Shown here piece after piece: positions 49,137 to 58,266 of a stretch of 64,000 bases of DNA; position 1 is the first letter of the stretch, and every line of letters starts with the position of its first letter. Source of the stretch: Ferruginibacter lapsinanis (lineage in GTDB: Bacteria > Bacteroidota > Bacteroidia > Chitinophagales > Chitinophagaceae); the NCBI RefSeq assembly GCF_020783315.1, contig NZ_CP086063.1, positions 1,910,501 to 1,974,500 on the forward strand, written 5' to 3'. A model generated the notes under the pieces. That model was not told the DNA's origin. It saw only the letters and a list, made by a program, of their open reading frames with translations, and made no database searches. The position numbers were made by a program, and so were the translations under genes.

Positions 49137-51707
49137 ATGAAATATATCCTTGCGGCGTTATTTACTGTAATAAGTTTTGCAGCATCCGCACAAAATAAAA
49201 ATATAAAGACAGAAAGTTTTAAAGTATTCGGTACCTGTTCACAATGTAAGAGCCGGATTGAAAAGGCGATGAAAAGCATGAATGTATATAAGGCAAACTG
49301 GAGTATAGAGACAAAAATGCTTACAGTTAGTTATGATAGCTTAAAATTATCTAAAACGCAACTATCAAAAAAATTGGCTTCGGTAGGGCACGATACTGAA
49401 GAATTTCAGGCTGATGAAAATACATACAAGAGTTTGCCGGAATGTTGTTATTATGAAAGATATGTAAAACCAGCAGCTGCAGCAGCGATAGCTGATACAA
49501 CGTATAAAGTGATAGTGCCTGCAATGGAAACACAGACCATCACAGGGGTTATTTTGGAAGAAAATAAAAAGGGTAAATTGTCGGCACTGGCAAATGCTAC
49601 TGTAGTTTGTTTAAATACAAAACATACAACTTCCTCTGATAGTATGGGAGTGTTTCGTTTGGAATGTAATATTCCTATACAACTTGCTATTAGTTATGTG
49701 GGTTTTAAAACAGATACAGTAAATATTATTTCTTCTGAACAGGTAAAAATAATACTTAAGAATGCAGTTACTTCAAAGCTCACTGAGGTGGTGGTAAATT
49801 CCAAAAGGCCATCAACATATATTTCTTCGTTGAGCACTTTAAATACGTTGAATATCGGTAGTAAAGAATTGGTCAAAGCAGCTTGTTGCAATTTGAGTGA
49901 AAGTTTTGAAACCAGCCCATCTGTTGATGTTAGTTATGCAGATGCGGTAACAGGCATCAGACAAATTCAATTATTAGGTTTGTCAGGAAATTATACACAG
50001 ATAACTACAGAGAACACTCCTGAAATACGTGGACTGGCAGGGAGTTACGGACTCACCTTTATTCCCGGACCATGGATAGAAGGGATACAGGTTACCAAAG
50101 GAACCGGCTCCGTTGCTAACGGCTCCGAAAGCATTGCCGGGCAGATAAATGTGGAAGAGAAAAAACCGGATAAAATGGACAGGCTGTTCATAAATGCTTA
50201 CGCCAATAATTTGGGACGCATGGAAACATCCATTGATCTTTCACAAAGAGTGAACGACAAGTGGAGCACAGCACTGTTTACACATGTAAACGGCGTTGCT
50301 GCAAAGACAGATGATAATAAAGATGGCTTTCTGGACATTCCGTTGGGTAGACAATTCAATGTGATCAACCGTTGGAAATATGCTGATACAAAAGGCATTT
50401 TTGCACAGTTTGCTATTAAAGTTTTAAATGATCATCGGCAGGCAGGGCAGTTAGATTTTAATCCTTCAACTGATAAGCTTACAACAAATAAATATGGTGT
50501 TGGCATTAATGTAGAGCAATATATTTTTACGGGAAAACTCGGCTATGTATTTCCACAACAAAAATATAAAAGCATTGGGTTTATTTTTTCAGCAAATACT
50601 TATAATAATGATTCTTATTATGGATTGACAAAATATGATGGTAAACAACAGTCTGTTTATGCCAATCTTATTTATCAATCTATTATCGGTACAACAGTTC
50701 ATAAATTTCGGACGGGGTTAAGTTTTGTGAATGATGTGTTTAATGAAAAATATAATGCTACCAATTTTAAACGCCGGGAAACGGTACCAGGAACTTTTTT
50801 TGAATACACGTATACTCCGGGTAAAAAATTTACTGCTGTTGCCGGAGTACGGTTGGATTATCACAATGAATATAAATGGATCGCAACACCAAGGCTGCAT
50901 TTAAAATATGACTTCAGCCCTAAAACAAATCTTCGTTTTTCTGTTGGATCTGGTTTCAGAACAGCAAATGTTTTTGCAGAAAATGCCGGGTTATTTGCCA
51001 GTTCAAGAGTGTATACTATATTAAATCCGTCTACTGCTTATGGCTACGGACTTGATCCTGAAAGATCATGGAATTATGGAGTTAATTTTGTTCGAAACTT
51101 TATACTGAATAGCCGTTCCGGATCATTTAGTATAGATGCTTATCATACCTCTTTTACTCATCAGGTGGTAGTGGATATAGATGCAAACCCACAAAAAATA
51201 TTTTTCTATAATCTGAAAGGAAGATCGTTTAGCAATAGTGTGCAAATGGAGCTGAATTATGAATTCTTTCCAAAATTTGATGTTCGGTTAGCATATCGTT
51301 GGCTTGATGTGCAGACAAATTATAATGGTCTTGTGCTTGATAAGCCATTAATAGCGAAGCATAGAGCTTTTGTGAATCTGGCTTACGAAACCAAGGATAA
51401 ATGGAAATTTGATTTTACTACACAATGGTTTAGTAAAAAAAGATTACCCTACACCGGTAGTAACCCTTCCGATAAACAAATGGGAGATTACTCTCCTGAT
51501 TTTTTACAAATGGCAGCACAGGTTACTAAGCAATTAGGTAGTAAGTGGGATCTGTATGTCGGCACAGAAAATCTGACTAACTACATGCAGGGGAATCCGA
51601 TCGTATCTGCCGCTGATCCGTTCAGTCCATACTTTGATGGTTCAATCATTTGGGGACCTGTAAATGGGAGAGTATTGTATGCAGGATTGCGGTTTAAAAT
51701 AAAATAA
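49137..51707 (+). CDS. TonB-dependent outer-membrane receptor with N-terminal HMA domain
   Basis: About 856 residues from ATG 49137. Signal peptide MKYILAALFTVISFAASAQ; an HMA-like domain (about 25-95) with FKVFGTCSQCKSRIEK; CarboxypepD_reg-like (TITGVILEENKKGKL ... YVGFKTD); plug domain (SKELVKAACCNLSESFETSP ... GRIQLLGLSGNY-like); 22-strand barrel ending RVLYAGLRFKIK. A CC pair occurs in the plug. A frame from TTG 49101 extends 12 residues upstream but the ATG start gives a clean signal peptide. A TonB receptor with a metal-binding head suggests uptake of metal or metallophore. Coupled by context to the downstream HMA-MauE protein. Confidence 0.88.
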   Translation: MKYILAALFTVISFAASAQNKNIKTESFKVFGTCSQCKSRIEKAMKSMNVYKANWSIETKMLTVSYDSLKLSKTQLSKKLASVGHDTEEFQADENTYKSLPECCYYERYVKPAAAAAIADTTYKVIVPAMETQTITGVILEENKKGKLSALANATVVCLNTKHTTSSDSMGVFRLECNIPIQLAISYVGFKTDTVNIISSEQVKIILKNAVTSKLTEVVVNSKRPSTYISSLSTLNTLNIGSKELVKAACCNLSESFETSPSVDVSYADAVTGIRQIQLLGLSGNYTQITTENTPEIRGLAGSYGLTFIPGPWIEGIQVTKGTGSVANGSESIAGQINVEEKKPDKMDRLFINAYANNLGRMETSIDLSQRVNDKWSTALFTHVNGVAAKTDDNKDGFLDIPLGRQFNVINRWKYADTKGIFAQFAIKVLNDHRQAGQLDFNPSTDKLTTNKYGVGINVEQYIFTGKLGYVFPQQKYKSIGFIFSANTYNNDSYYGLTKYDGKQQSVYANLIYQSIIGTTVHKFRTGLSFVNDVFNEKYNATNFKRRETVPGTFFEYTYTPGKKFTAVAGVRLDYHNEYKWIATPRLHLKYDFSPKTNLRFSVGSGFRTANVFAENAGLFASSRVYTILNPSTAYGYGLDPERSWNYGVNFVRNFILNSRSGSFSIDAYHTSFTHQVVVDIDANPQKIFFYNLKGRSFSNSVQMELNYEFFPKFDVRLAYRWLDVQTNYNGLVLDKPLIAKHRAFVNLAYETKDKWKFDFTTQWFSKKRLPYTGSNPSDKQMGDYSPDFLQMAAQVTKQLGSKWDLYVGTENLTNYMQGNPIVSAADPFSPYFDGSIIWGPVNGRVLYAGLRFKIK

Positions 51708-51799
51708 ATTCCGCTACAGTAAATCTTACAAATCAAACAAGATATTTTATAACACACTAGGCAGTTGATCAAATTAATTTTGTATAAAAAATTAAAGCA

Positions 51800-52519
51800 A
51801 TGACACACACGTATAAAGTTACCGGAATGACATGCAGCAGTTGTGAAGCGAAAGTAAAAAGTAGTTTGCTTTTATTGCCTGATGTTACAGCTGTAGCCGT
51901 TTCAAAAGAAAAACAGACTGCAACCATTACAATGGAAAAACATATACCTCTTAGTGTTTTTCAACATTCGCTTAATGAAAAATATACCATCTCAGCAATA
52001 GAACATAATGAAACCGCCGAGCAGGCAAAAAGTTGGGTAGCTACATATAAACCCATACTGTTGATCTTTGCTTATATCACTGCTATTGCTTTGATAGCCG
52101 CAATCAAATATGATGCTATTGATTGGATGCATGGAATGAATGTTTTTATGGCAGGATTTTTTCTTGCTTTTTCTTTTTTCAAATTGCTTGATCTTAATGG
52201 CTTTGCAGATAGCTATGCCATGTATGATATTGTAGCAAAAAAATGGAGAGGCTGGGGCTTTGTATATCCTTTTATAGAGTTGGGGTTAGGGATTTCATAT
52301 ACAATAGGTTTTCAATCTTTGCTTACTAATATAGTTACAATCGTGGTGATGACTGTTAGCATAATAGGAGTGTTGAAGAGTGTATTTAATAAACGTAAAA
52401 TTCAATGCGCTTGCCTGGGAGCAGTATTCAATCTTCCTATGAGTACTGTTACAATTATTGAAGATGCCCTGATGATTGTAATGAGTGCAGTGATGTTATT
52501 CTCTATGCTGTATAGGTAA
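51800..52519 (+). CDS. HMA domain plus MauE/DoxX-like membrane protein
   Basis: 239 residues. Residues 1-70 are a copper-chaperone-type HMA domain (VTGMTCSSCEAKVKSSLLLL, Cys14 and Cys17). Residues 82-239 hold about five membrane helices with the MauE-like signature IQCACLGAVFNLPMSTVTIIED, in which a Cys-x-Cys can transfer electrons or bind metal. In other Bacteroidota similar fusions accompany metal or redox genes. It follows the TonB receptor by 92 bp. It may receive metal from the periplasm or maintain thiol redox state. Confidence 0.85.
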   Translation: MTHTYKVTGMTCSSCEAKVKSSLLLLPDVTAVAVSKEKQTATITMEKHIPLSVFQHSLNEKYTISAIEHNETAEQAKSWVATYKPILLIFAYITAIALIAAIKYDAIDWMHGMNVFMAGFFLAFSFFKLLDLNGFADSYAMYDIVAKKWRGWGFVYPFIELGLGISYTIGFQSLLTNIVTIVVMTVSIIGVLKSVFNKRKIQCACLGAVFNLPMSTVTIIEDALMIVMSAVMLFSMLYR

Positions 52520-52536
52520 ATTGTATTTTATTAAAT

Positions 52537-52577
52537 AAAAAAGCGGGATAAGATCTTAAAATCTTTCCCGCTCTTAA
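52537..52577. terminator. Bidirectional terminator between convergent genes
   Basis: AAAGCGGGATAAGAT and ATCTTTCCCGCTCTT form a long near-perfect stem, with A-rich and T-rich flanks on both strands. Confidence 0.75.
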
Positions 52578-52598
52578 TCAAAAAACCATCCTTTATCC

Positions 52599-55500
52599 TT
52601 AATTAACCATAATTTTCTTTGTTATTCTTTCATTGGCCGGAGTGATCAATTCCATTTGATAAATACCTTTTGGTAATGAAGTTGGAACTGATACAGATTG
52701 TCCACCGTTTCCGCCTTCATAACTCAATTTTGCAGTTTGTACTTGTTGTCCCATTTCATTGTAAAGATTTACATTGTAAACTCCTTTACTTTGATTGTTG
52801 AACTGTAAACTGATCAAACTGTTTAGTACAGGATTATTTAATAACTCTATTGATGAAGTAGCTTTATCTGAAGTAACTTTTACAATAGTTGAATATTTAG
52901 CTTGCTCTGAAAAGAATGTGCATTTAACTCTGTAGTAATTATTGCCTTGTAATGGCATTGCATCTATCCAGCTGTGAGTATTTACATTAGTAGTACCCAC
53001 TGTAGTGAAGTTGATGCCATCAGCTGATCTTTCAACTTCATATTGATTCACGTTTGTTTCTGTGGCAACTTCCCATTTAACAGCAATTTTATTTTGTTGT
53101 TGTACTGCATTAATACTGGTGAAGCTAACCGGAAGCGGAGCATTGATACTTGTTTTAAATACTACCATGAAACGATTCATACTGTTTGATTGTGGGTCTG
53201 CAGTTATTTCAAAATCCAGGAATGTAGAATCATTGTTATTTAATGTTATCGGTGTTGAAGTGCCCAGGTAGTTATCTATCGCATAAGCCTGAGTGTTATT
53301 CATACTTATATTCTTAGAAGAAAAAGCTAAACGATGACGCATTTGTGATAGTTTAGAAATATTTAGGTAAATAGTATCATTTTCCGTCAAAGGTTGTTCC
53401 TTACTGATAGATAATTGACTGCCGTTTTTTGCAATTCTTATTGCACCTGTTGTTGTACCACCTATAGCTGATAAAACATCTTCAAACTGATCTACTGAAG
53501 AACTATAAGTTGAATTGTATAAATTTAAAGTGCCATCAATGTATGAATAGTTTGAACTTGCTGTTGTATCATAAAAAGCCAGATCGCAACGGAAACTTGA
53601 TGAAGTAAGACCACTTGGACGATTTTGGATACCATTCAGAGAGTTTGAATTGTTTACTTTATCTGATTCGTGAAAAATCATTTGTGAACCTGACGGGTTG
53701 ATCAAAAATGCCACGCCTGATTCTACTGTTCCTGCGGTCCATTTTGTAACTGGTGAATTGGCCTGTACATAAGTTCCTGCAACATCATCCCATACAAACG
53801 GAATGTATTTTCCTGTTTTTGAATAATTTGAAAAGGCTTTTGGATCCCATAATTCATACCAGCCATTCCTTTTACCGCCAATAGAAACATTCGACATATT
53901 AATTTGTGCAGGGTAAGGGTTACCAATAAGATTAAATTTACCTTTTACAACATCTACTGTAATATCACCGGTGTTTATTTTTCCTTTTGGCTCTAATACT
54001 GTGCTGGTAGGGGCGGTATATTGATTAGCGATTCCAAAACTTCTATCGCCACGAATAAATATTGCCCAACCTGATTGACTCATCAAAGCGGTCTTATTGG
54101 TAGTAGATGGATATCCCCATGAGCTGGTAGCTGCATTAAAATATTTAATTGAATAACTAGATGAACCTGACCCCTGATCAAAACCATTACCGGCAGTATA
54201 TCCTTTTGGCCCCGTAATTTGTGTGCCAAATCCTGGCCAAGGATTAAAAGTTTCTGGTGTTGTATAATTATTGCTTTCTGTATTTTCCTGCCATGCTTCA
54301 CTGATAGAAATACTTTCTGTGCTTTGTAAAGGAGCAGTTAACATTCTCCATGTACGTACCGTAGAACTGCTATTGTCAATAAAACGTTGAACAATAAAAC
54401 GACCGGTGCTGCTGTAAATAATAGAAGCATTTGTGCTGTTGAATTGGTTCAGACTGGCAGTGTTATTTTTATTTGAAACTAAAACGATATTGCTATCACC
54501 AATGTTAAGTGTGCCTTTAGTTATAGTAAGACCATGTAATACAGCAATATTTACACCCGTGCCATTACCGACAGTAGTAGAGGTATTGTGTTTATTTATT
54601 TCCAGATCATAAAAAATTTCACCTCCAAAAGCACCATATTGATTTCTTGTGCTTGATTTTGGTGCAGAAATAACTGCATTTTGATTATCGCTATTATCTC
54701 CAATAAATATAACTTTATAAGTGTTAGGTTCGAATGTTGCTGTACCTGTACGAACCCAATTACGACTTACCGAAATATTACTGTTCAAGCTCTTTTTACC
54801 ACTTCCACTTAATTTTAGGTTGCTAAAAGTATTGTTAACAAAAGTTCCATTAATCGTTTGATCAATAGTTCCGCTAAAATCAATTGTGAAACCTGCATTT
54901 AGCGTTTTTGTTAAAAAACCTGTTGGGAAATTGGAGTTACCTCCGATTGAAAGTGTTCCGCTATTTTCAGCAATAAAATCTTCTGTGCCGGTTAATGAAT
55001 AGGTTGCAAGATTTAAAGTACCGTTGATAGCAACACTGCTTGCAGTAGAATTGGCAGTAAGAGTTACTGTTGTTCCGGTTGATATGGTTACAATCTCATC
55101 TTTATAAATAGGTGTTGTAGTAGCAGCAGTCCATGTTACACCACGATCCATTGATTGTTCCCATATAGAAGTGGCATTCCAATTTCCTGATGTAATAGAA
55201 CGGAATTGTTTTCTGATCTTTGGTCTTATTGCCAAAATGATTCCTCCTAAATAGGCATTTCCCGAAACTGTGATGGTACCATTACCGGTAGCACCCGCCA
55301 CAGATTTTAAACCAGTAGCTGCACCAACCGATACATAATTTGTTCCGGCGTTATCATACACTTCTGTTAATGTAGAAGTAGAAGTAGCTGACCATGTACT
55401 AAAAGTTCTGCTAGTAGTAGCATTGCTGAAACTCATCCCCAACATCAATATGAAAGCTCTTGGAGTAACTGTTGTTACGCTTGCAGGATTTACAGTTGTA

Positions 55501-55961
55501 GCTACACTTGAAGGTGTTGTAATTGATGTTGGAGTTACATCAAATGGGCTGGTAGGGTCTACGTTGGTATATGCAATAATTGTAGCTTGAGCATAGTTTG
55601 ATCCTCCTAATGAATAAGTAAAACTTGACCCTTCTGTTCCGTCAACAACTCTATACAGAAGAATTCCGATCTTATCAGAACTGCCTCCTAATGCTGATTC
55701 TATTTTGGTCCAGCCAGACATTGCGTTTCCGGCGGTATTTCCGTTTGCATACTTAATTACATTGATGATCATTAGATCACCCACAGCAACTCCGGCTGGT
55801 TTATTTATAGTAAGAGAGTTTGATGTAGAATAAACTGTCTGACTTGTACCTACTTGAGTTACTTGTCCTTGTACGCTGTTAAATGAACAGATGGTAAAGA
55901 TTGCCATCATTGCGATAGTAAATAAGGTTGATGCGTTTAGGTTCTTAAGGTTCTTTTTCAT
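52599..55961 (-). CDS. Large secreted protein with T9SS type A sorting domain
   Basis: 1120 residues from ATG 55961 (frame open to 56006). Signal peptide MKKNLKNLNASTLFTIAMMA ... VQGQ; N-terminal beta-sandwich (about 35-260, GDLMIINVIKYANG ... LGGIILAIRP); a G8/parallel-beta-like section with SGNWNATSIWEQSMDRGVTW and SGTLSIGG repeats; a fibronectin-like region (PVSFTSINAVQQQNK, YEVERSADGINF); and a T9SS tail (KGIYQMELITPANERITKKIMVN, split as needed). Few Cys. Upstream lies a sigma-54-like -24 element TTGGCACG (minus strand 56030-56023) and TTCCA-N5-TGGAA sites, making it a likely target of the sigma-54 activator encoded nearby. The 5' ATG at 56006 would overlap that promoter, hence the later start. 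Confidence 0.88.
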   Translation of the reverse strand: MKKNLKNLNASTLFTIAMMAIFTICSFNSVQGQVTQVGTSQTVYSTSNSLTINKPAGVAVGDLMIINVIKYANGNTAGNAMSGWTKIESALGGSSDKIGILLYRVVDGTEGSSFTYSLGGSNYAQATIIAYTNVDPTSPFDVTPTSITTPSSVATTVNPASVTTVTPRAFILMLGMSFSNATTSRTFSTWSATSTSTLTEVYDNAGTNYVSVGAATGLKSVAGATGNGTITVSGNAYLGGIILAIRPKIRKQFRSITSGNWNATSIWEQSMDRGVTWTAATTTPIYKDEIVTISTGTTVTLTANSTASSVAINGTLNLATYSLTGTEDFIAENSGTLSIGGNSNFPTGFLTKTLNAGFTIDFSGTIDQTINGTFVNNTFSNLKLSGSGKKSLNSNISVSRNWVRTGTATFEPNTYKVIFIGDNSDNQNAVISAPKSSTRNQYGAFGGEIFYDLEINKHNTSTTVGNGTGVNIAVLHGLTITKGTLNIGDSNIVLVSNKNNTASLNQFNSTNASIIYSSTGRFIVQRFIDNSSSTVRTWRMLTAPLQSTESISISEAWQENTESNNYTTPETFNPWPGFGTQITGPKGYTAGNGFDQGSGSSSYSIKYFNAATSSWGYPSTTNKTALMSQSGWAIFIRGDRSFGIANQYTAPTSTVLEPKGKINTGDITVDVVKGKFNLIGNPYPAQINMSNVSIGGKRNGWYELWDPKAFSNYSKTGKYIPFVWDDVAGTYVQANSPVTKWTAGTVESGVAFLINPSGSQMIFHESDKVNNSNSLNGIQNRPSGLTSSSFRCDLAFYDTTASSNYSYIDGTLNLYNSTYSSSVDQFEDVLSAIGGTTTGAIRIAKNGSQLSISKEQPLTENDTIYLNISKLSQMRHRLAFSSKNISMNNTQAYAIDNYLGTSTPITLNNNDSTFLDFEITADPQSNSMNRFMVVFKTSINAPLPVSFTSINAVQQQNKIAVKWEVATETNVNQYEVERSADGINFTTVGTTNVNTHSWIDAMPLQGNNYYRVKCTFFSEQAKYSTIVKVTSDKATSSIELLNNPVLNSLISLQFNNQSKGVYNVNLYNEMGQQVQTAKLSYEGGNGGQSVSVPTSLPKGIYQMELITPANERITKKIMVN

Positions 55962-56014
55962 TTTCTTGGGAATGGTTGTTTCAAAATTTTCTTTCGGGTT
56001 GTGCATACCGGTTT

Positions 56015-56030
56015 TCCACTACCGTGCCAA
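56015..56030 (-). promoter_or_regulatory. Sigma-54-like promoter of the large T9SS protein
   Basis: On the minus strand TTGGCACG at 56030-56023, then GTAGTG and GA 10 nt after GG where GC is expected. The -24 element matches the consensus; the -12 element is one base off. Transcription would start near 56003, 42 nt before ATG 55961. Confidence 0.5.
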
Positions 56031-56081
56031 AATAAAAACCCTTGCCAGTACTGCATTTCAGAGAATGAGCGGTGTAGGATT

Positions 56082-56106
56082 TTCCAAAATATGGAATCGT
56101 TTTCCA
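56082..56106. promoter_or_regulatory. TTCCA-N5-TGGAA activator-type site plus half site
   Basis: TTCCAAAATATGGAA at 56082-56096 is a perfect interrupted palindrome; TTCCA recurs at 56102-56106, 20 bp away. It lies 52 bp from the -24 element of the minus-strand T9SS gene. The same palindrome and 20-bp pairing occur at 58109-58143. Confidence 0.5.
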
Positions 56107-56360
56107 AAAAAAATTGATATCAAACTGATTTCAGGTAATAGAATTAGTTAATAAGTATTCTGATTAAAACTGTTTAATCGATACAGTAAATAAATATTTA
56201 CTTGTATACAATATTTGGAATGATTTGTCGTCTTAAGTAAGTAATCGTTGATTATCAGTAGTATACAAATTTGTAGAAAGCTTACTACATGAAAGTAGAA
56301 AAGCTTTTACACAGATTTTCAGGGGAGGTTATTATATTTTAAACATTAAAAACAGAAAAA

Positions 56361-56636
56361 ATGTCAATGAGATCGAAAGGGCTCTTATTAGCCGCTATGT
56401 CTATGGCGCTGATGGGGGAAAACATGAAAGGAAACAAGACAGTTAATAAGCTAAAAGATGTTGTAGATGATAATATATCGGAAGAACCACCTTTGCATCA
56501 AGGTTGTAGCAGGTTTTATTTTAATAAAGATGGACTGTGTTCAAAAGGCCAGCATACCGTTTATTTTGATGTATTGAATGACAGTAATGCGAATGAAGAG
56601 TTTGAATTTTGGTTAAATACTCAGCGTGAACAATAA
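56361..56636 (+). CDS. Small hypothetical protein
   Basis: 91 residues, preceded by AACATTAAAAACAGAAAAA, an A-rich leader favourable for Bacteroidota translation. The N-terminus (MSMRSKGLLLAAMSMALMGE) is moderately hydrophobic and could be a weak signal or a membrane anchor. The rest is charged with an EEPPLHQGCSRFYF patch and a C-terminal VYFDVLNDSNANEEFEFWLN. I do not recognise the family. It sits alone between the T9SS protein and the sigma-54 activator. A real gene is likely from its codon use and spacing. Confidence 0.55.
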   Translation: MSMRSKGLLLAAMSMALMGENMKGNKTVNKLKDVVDDNISEEPPLHQGCSRFYFNKDGLCSKGQHTVYFDVLNDSNANEEFEFWLNTQREQ

Positions 56637-56760
56637 GGTCGCTTAAAAAGCTGCAACTAATGTTACTAGAATTCTTATAGTATCTTATCCAGATAACATA
56701 GCTTTGTTTTCTTACCGGTTTACTTAAAAACACGAACATAAATTTGATATATTTTAATGC

Positions 56761-58107
56761 ATGGAATCGTATAAAATTTTTATTGTAGAAGATGACCCGT
56801 GGTATGGTGAAATTTTAGAGTATCATCTCTCATTGAACCCAGACTTTAGTATCAGCCGTTTTACCACAGGAAAAGATTGCCTGGCAAACATTCACCAAAA
56901 TCCTGATCTGATCACCATTGATTTTTCTCTGCCGGATTTTTCCGGAGATAAACTGTATCAAAAGATACAAGCGGTGAATGATCAGATACCTGTTATTGTT
57001 ATTAGCGGACAGGAAGATATTCCTGTTGCTGTTAATTTACTCAAGATGGGGGTTGCTGATTATCTGGTGAAAGATGATAGTACTAAAGATCTGTTGTGGA
57101 ATGCGGTAAATAAGATCAGGCAAACCGGTTCGTTAAAAAAAGAAGTAGAACACCTTAAAGAGGAATTAGGAAAAAAATATTCCTTCGATAAAAGTATCAA
57201 AGGACAAAGTGCAGCATTGCAAACAATATTTGCATTGATGGATAAAGCAGCTAAAACTAATATTAATGTTTCTATTACCGGAGAAACGGGGACGGGGAAA
57301 GAAGTGGTAGCTAAAGCCATTCATTATAACTCAGAAAGAAAAAAGAAAAATTTTGTTGCCGTAAACATGGCTGCTATACCCAGAGAACTGATAGAAAGTG
57401 AACTGTTTGGACACGAAAAAGGAGCATTCACTGGTGCTGTGGCAAGAAAATCAGGTAAGTTTGAAGAAGCCAACAATGGAACTATTTTTTTGGATGAGAT
57501 AGCTGAGCTGGATATGAGTTTGCAGAGTAAATTGCTGAGGGTGTTGCAGGAAAGAGAAGTGATTCGTGTAGGAGGAAATGAAAAAGTAAAACTTGACATC
57601 AGGTTGATAGTAGCTACGCATAAAAATCTGGCAGATGAGGTTAAAAAGGGGGCATTTCGTGAAGATCTTTACTATCGTATTATTGGTTTACCAATAGAAT
57701 TACCTCCATTGAGAGAAAGAGGAAACGATATTCTCATTCTTGCTAAATATTTTATTGAAGAATTTGCTAAAGAAAATAAATTAGAAAATATTACACTGGC
57801 TCAATCTGCCAAAGACAAACTCATGCGTTATAACTATCCTGGTAATGTAAGAGAGTTGAAAGCTATTACAGACCTTGCAGTAGTGATGTGTAATGGAAAG
57901 GAACTTACTGCAGAAGATATAAGTTATCCAACGGTAAATGCAGATGAAACTTTTACTGCAGAAGAAAAAACACTTCGGCAATATACTTGCGATATTGTAA
58001 AATATTATTTAAAGAAATATAATAATGATGTAATTGTTACGGCTGATAAGCTGGATATTGGTAAGAGTACTATATATAAAATGATCCAAACAGGAGAATT
58101 GGTGTGA
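56761..58107 (+). CDS. Sigma-54-dependent response regulator (NtrC family)
   Basis: 448 residues. Receiver domain (about 1-120) with acidic pair FIVEDD and phosphoacceptor Asp in PDLITIDFSLPDFSGD; AAA+ domain (about 140-375) with Walker A GETGTGKE, the sigma-54 loop GAFTGA in FGHEKGAFTGAVARKS, Walker B GTIFLDEIAELD, and sensor II RYNYPGNVRELKA; C-terminal Fis-type helix-turn-helix (about 400-446, IVKYYLKKYNNDVIVTADKL). It should be phosphorylated by a kinase, plausibly the hybrid kinase encoded two genes downstream. The TTCCA-N5-TGGAA pairs on both sides are candidate binding sites. Upstream 124 bp contain no clear promoter. Confidence 0.94.
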   Translation: MESYKIFIVEDDPWYGEILEYHLSLNPDFSISRFTTGKDCLANIHQNPDLITIDFSLPDFSGDKLYQKIQAVNDQIPVIVISGQEDIPVAVNLLKMGVADYLVKDDSTKDLLWNAVNKIRQTGSLKKEVEHLKEELGKKYSFDKSIKGQSAALQTIFALMDKAAKTNINVSITGETGTGKEVVAKAIHYNSERKKKNFVAVNMAAIPRELIESELFGHEKGAFTGAVARKSGKFEEANNGTIFLDEIAELDMSLQSKLLRVLQEREVIRVGGNEKVKLDIRLIVATHKNLADEVKKGAFREDLYYRIIGLPIELPPLRERGNDILILAKYFIEEFAKENKLENITLAQSAKDKLMRYNYPGNVRELKAITDLAVVMCNGKELTAEDISYPTVNADETFTAEEKTLRQYTCDIVKYYLKKYNNDVIVTADKLDIGKSTIYKMIQTGELV

Positions 58108-58108
58108 T

Positions 58109-58143
58109 TTCCAGAATATGGCTTTTTATTCCAGATCATGGAA
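58109..58143. promoter_or_regulatory. Pair of TTCCA-N5-TGGAA sites upstream of FIST gene
   Basis: TTCCA-GAATA-TGGCT at 58109-58123 (right half imperfect) and TTCCA-GATCA-TGGAA at 58129-58143 (perfect), start-to-start 20 bp. Located 62 bp before the TGGCATG -24-like element. Candidate binding sites for the adjacent sigma-54 activator. Confidence 0.5.
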
Positions 58144-58204
58144 TGGAAGAAAAAAAGTATTTTGTAAAAGGCTTATTATCAATATGAAAAAATGTTTTTT
58201 TTTA

Positions 58205-58219
58205 TGGCATGGTTTTGAT
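58205..58219 (+). promoter_or_regulatory. Sigma-54-like promoter for FIST-kinase operon
   Basis: TGGCATG at 58205-58211 matches the -24 consensus; TTGA at 58215-58218 is a near -12 element with the spacer one base short. It lies about 50 bp before the ATG at 58267. Confidence 0.35.
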
Positions 58220-58266
58220 ACTTCCGGTATCAGTAAATCCTATTAAAAAACCGAAAAAAGAAATCA

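Larger units (their letters stand above)
56007..56360. other. Regulatory gap before small ORF and T9SS protein
   Basis: 354 bp without a gene, holding the sigma-54-like element, the TTCCA-N5-TGGAA site and then AT-rich DNA to the 91-residue ORF. No consensus promoter for that ORF was identified. Confidence 0.45.

Noticed and set aside
56200-56240. Sigma-54 element upstream of the 91-residue ORF
   Set aside because: TTGGAATGATTTGT has the wrong GG-to-GT spacing for a -24/-12 promoter.
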